Assembly: GCA_023130215.1 (NCBI GenBank)
Contig: JAGMAN010000106.1
Coordinates: 1 to 30,710 of the forward strand
DNA length: 30,710 nt
Direction of reading: 5' to 3'
From: a bacterium
GTDB taxonomy: Bacteria > NPL-UPA2 > JAGMAN01
Shown here: in pieces, positions 30,528 through 30,710 of the stretch
Layout of the letters: each line of letters starts with the position of its first letter
Position numbering within the stretch: position 1 is the stretch's first letter
The notes under the pieces: model-generated
What the model saw: only the letters and a program-made list of their open reading frames with translations
The model's database searches: none
Told to the model about the DNA's origin: nothing
Position numbers and translations under genes: made by a program

Positions 30528-30710
30528 ATGCTAGGATACCTAATCTTACTATTTACTATAGTTCCAATCGTGGAGCTGGTTCTTTTAATAAGGCTTGGGC
30601 AATGTATAGGAGTTAGCTATACTTTAGCTATTGTTATTCTTACAGGGATAGCTGGAGCTTATTTGGCCAGGTCTCAGGGACTTGCGACACTGCGTAGAAT
30701 ACAAGATGAT
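30528..30710 (+). CDS. fxsA: FxsA-family cytoplasmic membrane protein, 5' part (cut by window end)
   Basis: An open frame of 61 codons runs from ATG 30528 to the last base without a stop, so the gene continues beyond the window. The peptide starts MLGYLILLFTIVPIVELVLL and continues RLGQCIGVSYTLAIVILTG, then AYLARSQGLATLRRIQ. This is the FxsA pattern: a helix with PxxEL, a second helix, and the conserved ARxQGLATLRR motif. FxsA is a small inner-membrane protein that, in E. coli, relieves phage-T7 exclusion by the F plasmid; its normal role is unclear. There is no obvious ribosome-binding site. The 38-nt gap after thiE shows no terminator. Confidence 0.8.
   Translation, partial: MLGYLILLFTIVPIVELVLLIRLGQCIGVSYTLAIVILTGIAGAYLARSQGLATLRRIQDD

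Overview
The window is one unbroken run of about 29 genes, all on the + strand, from an uncultivated-looking bacterium. I read it as a diderm (outer-membrane) organism because it carries a Wzm/Wzt polysaccharide exporter and an O-antigen-ligase-like protein. Three further traits recall Omnitrophota, Aerophobota or related candidate phyla: the block Xaa-Pro peptidase-efp-accB-accC-amaP, a ThiD2-ThiE fusion, and short repeats scattered inside and between genes. The phylum is a low-confidence guess made without any database search.

Region 1 (1-742): a strong sigma70-type promoter (TTGACA, 17 nt, TATAGT), a leader with a possible 22-codon ORF, and a GbsR/MarR-type regulator.

Region 2 (788-25318): a surface-polysaccharide locus. 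It opens with an ABC-2 exporter (wzm, wzt with a carbohydrate-binding C-terminus). Ten glycosyltransferase domains follow (GT-A family 2, GT-B family 4, one GT8-like, one GT-C/GT39-like), together with four SAM methyltransferase domains (one fused to a glycosyltransferase), two B12-binding-type radical SAM enzymes, a glutamine-dependent AsnB-type amidotransferase, a sugar-nucleotide epimerase/dehydratase, a WecA/TagO-type initiating sugar-phosphate transferase, and an O-antigen ligase-like protein with C-terminal TPRs. A coherent model is as follows: the WecA-like enzyme starts a lipid-linked glycan, glycosyltransferases extend it, methyltransferases and radical SAM enzymes decorate or cap it, Wzm/Wzt exports the chain after Wzt-C recognises its end, and the ligase attaches it to a surface anchor. 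No Wzx flippase is visible, which fits the ABC-dependent route.

Region 3 (25294-30710): housekeeping genes running on in the same direction. They are an M24 peptidase, EF-P (with Arg at the modified tip position), accB, accC, an AmaP/Asp23-type membrane protein, a ThiD2-ThiE fusion, and the start of fxsA, cut by the window end. The first of these overlaps the ligase gene by 25 nt.

The most unusual signals are small repeat elements. A 42-nt in-frame insertion with an 8-bp flanking duplication and four TGCAAAA units sits inside asnB. A purine-rich in-frame insertion lies in a GT4 gene, and a short palindrome lies within the ligase gene. Two elaborate hairpin repeats occupy the two noteworthy intergenic gaps. 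No tRNA, rRNA, CRISPR array, transposase or canonical rho-independent terminator was seen.
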